The notes below the pieces were generated by a model. That model saw only the letters and a list, made by a program, of their open reading frames with translations, did not search any database and was not told the origin of the DNA. Made by a program: the position numbers and the translations under genes. Below, one piece after another: positions 12,358-13,333 of a stretch of 13,333 nt of DNA. The DNA comes from Candidatus Methanomethylophilus sp. UBA78 (lineage in GTDB: Archaea; Thermoplasmatota; Thermoplasmata; Methanomassiliicoccales; Methanomethylophilaceae). The number at the start of each line of letters is the position of its first letter. Within the stretch, counting starts at the first letter, position 1. The DNA lies in assembly GCA_002503545.1 (NCBI GenBank), contig DARY01000020.1, positions 1 to 13,333 of the forward strand. The letters are read 5' to 3'.

Positions 12358-13333
12358 TCACGGGGTCAGTCTGCTGAGGTCCCTCGGGAAGAGGATGGCC
12401 TCGCGGACGTTGGGCAGGTCGAGCATCTTCTCGAGGAGCCTGTCCACCCCGATCCCCCATCCGCCGTGCGGGGGCATGCCGTACTTGAACGCGGCGAGGT
12501 AGTCCTCGAAGTCGTCGGGGTTCAGGCCCTTCTTCCTCATCCTTTCCACGAGGACGTCGTACCTGTGCTCCCTCTGTCCCCCGGACGAGATCTCCTGTCC
12601 CTTGTAGTCGAGGTCGAACGAGAACGAGTAGGGGGTGCCGTCCTTCTCCATTATGTAGAAAGGCTTGGCCTCCTCTGGGTACTCGGCTATGAAGTAGAGG
12701 TCCCTCCCCTTGCCGGCCATGTACTCCCCGACGATCTTCTCCCCGTCGGTGCCGAGGTCGTCGCCCTCCCTGAGCGGGAGGCCCGCGTCCTGCACGATCT
12801 TCAGGCATTCGGAGTAGGTCAGAATGGGGTACGGCAGCTCCGGGACGTTGACGTCCTTACCGAGGATCTCCAGCTGCTTCGCGCACCTCTCCCTGACCCC
12901 CCTGAGGACGTAGTCCACGATCTTCCCGATCATGGCCATGACATCCTCCTCCTTCTCGATCCAACTCATCTCCCCGTCGAAGGAGGTGAACTCGGTCACG
13001 TGCCTGTTGGTGTTGGAGTGCTCCGCCCTGAAGGCGGGGCCGATCTCGTAGATCCTGTCCATGCCGGTGGACATGAGCATCTGCTTGTAGAGCTGCGGCG
13101 ACTGTGCCAGATAGGCGGGTTTGCCGAAGTAGTCGACGCTGAAGAGGGTGGCCCCTCCCTCGGCGCCGGACGCGACGATCTTCGGGGTGGTGACGTTGAG
13201 GAAACCCTCCCGGGACATGGCCTCCTTTATCAGGTCGACCATGGCGGACCTTATCTCGAAGATGGCCTTGACCTCGGGCTTCCTGATGTCCATGAACCTG
13301 TTGTTGAGGCGGGTGTCCATCTCGACGTTGACC
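12358..13333 (-). CDS. aspS: Aspartyl-tRNA synthetase, C-terminal catalytic part (cut by window edge)
   Basis: About 324 residues are visible; the N-terminal roughly 110, which hold the anticodon-binding OB fold, lie beyond the right edge. The visible part begins VNVEMDTRLNNRFMDIRKPE, so the Met at 13320 is internal, not the start. Class II synthetase motif 2 is FRAEHSNTNRHVTEFTSFD and motif 3 is GWGIGVDRLLEKML, followed by LFPRDLSRLTP at the C-terminus, the standard archaeal/eukaryotic-type AspRS ending. QSPQLYKQ and EISSGGQREHR are the substrate-binding segments. The enzyme charges tRNA-Asp. Whether it also charges tRNA-Asn depends on N-terminal anticodon-domain residues that are not visible. 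A hairpin terminator follows the TGA stop. Confidence 0.97.
   Translation of the reverse strand, partial: VNVEMDTRLNNRFMDIRKPEVKAIFEIRSAMVDLIKEAMSREGFLNVTTPKIVASGAEGGATLFSVDYFGKPAYLAQSPQLYKQMLMSTGMDRIYEIGPAFRAEHSNTNRHVTEFTSFDGEMSWIEKEEDVMAMIGKIVDYVLRGVRERCAKQLEILGKDVNVPELPYPILTYSECLKIVQDAGLPLREGDDLGTDGEKIVGEYMAGKGRDLYFIAEYPEEAKPFYIMEKDGTPYSFSFDLDYKGQEISSGGQREHRYDVLVERMRKKGLNPDDFEDYLAAFKYGMPPHGGWGIGVDRLLEKMLDLPNVREAILFPRDLSRLTP

Noticed and set aside
12358..13320. Met at 13320 as the aspS start
   Set aside because: The reading frame continues in-frame to the window edge (VNVEM), and this region is mid-protein in AspRS; the true start is outside the window.

Overview
The window looks like a stretch of the core chromosome of a GC-rich archaeon, most plausibly a methanogen of the Thermoplasmata (Methanomassiliicoccales-like). 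The grounds are an archaeal-type dihydroneopterin aldolase (MptD), an archaeal Hjc-family Holliday junction resolvase, an archaeal Trm1, a THEP1 NTPase, archaeal GluRS and AspRS ends, archaeal TATA boxes (T/A-rich octamers about 25-40 nt before starts) and several probably leaderless genes. The lineage is an inference; no rRNA gene is present to settle it.

Layout, left to right. 1-181: the 5' end of gltX (minus), cut by the window edge. 359-3181: a large RND/MMPL-type membrane exporter (minus) with an unusual C-terminal coiled-coil tail. 3182-3414: a divergent regulatory region that feeds the exporter leftward and a TetR-family regulator (3415-4140, plus) rightward. It carries two copies of TTGA-N6-TCAA, each just upstream of one of the two TATA boxes. 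4166-5428: a UbiD-family prenylated-FMN decarboxylase (plus), 25 nt behind tetR. A strong GC hairpin separates it from the convergent minus-strand genes.

5462-7606 (minus): purA, overlapped by one base by a small zinc-ribbon membrane protein gene, then a small NifX/NifB-like iron-cluster-domain protein with its own leaderless-type promoter. 7667-10138 (minus): a tight three-gene operon, THEP1 NTPase, trm1 and an uncharacterised 269-aa protein. The first two both start at TTG with a Shine-Dalgarno sequence in front. 10245-10622 (minus): mptD, and 10682-11584 (plus): nadA. These two diverge from what appears to be a single shared A/T box with almost no 5' leader on either side. 11719-12258 (minus): a Holliday junction resolvase with an insertion and a C-terminal extension. 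12358-13333 (minus): the C-terminal three quarters of aspS, followed by a two-tier hairpin that probably ends its transcript.

Most genes are housekeeping (translation, purine, NAD and pterin synthesis, tRNA modification, recombination). The accessory-looking part is the exporter/TetR/UbiD block. The two items most worth following are the paired TTGA-N6-TCAA candidate operators, and the uncharacterised 269-aa protein, which I think is a member of a widespread nuclease-like family that has lost its acidic/lysine signature. I see no CRISPR array, insertion sequence, tRNA or rRNA gene, and no defence island.
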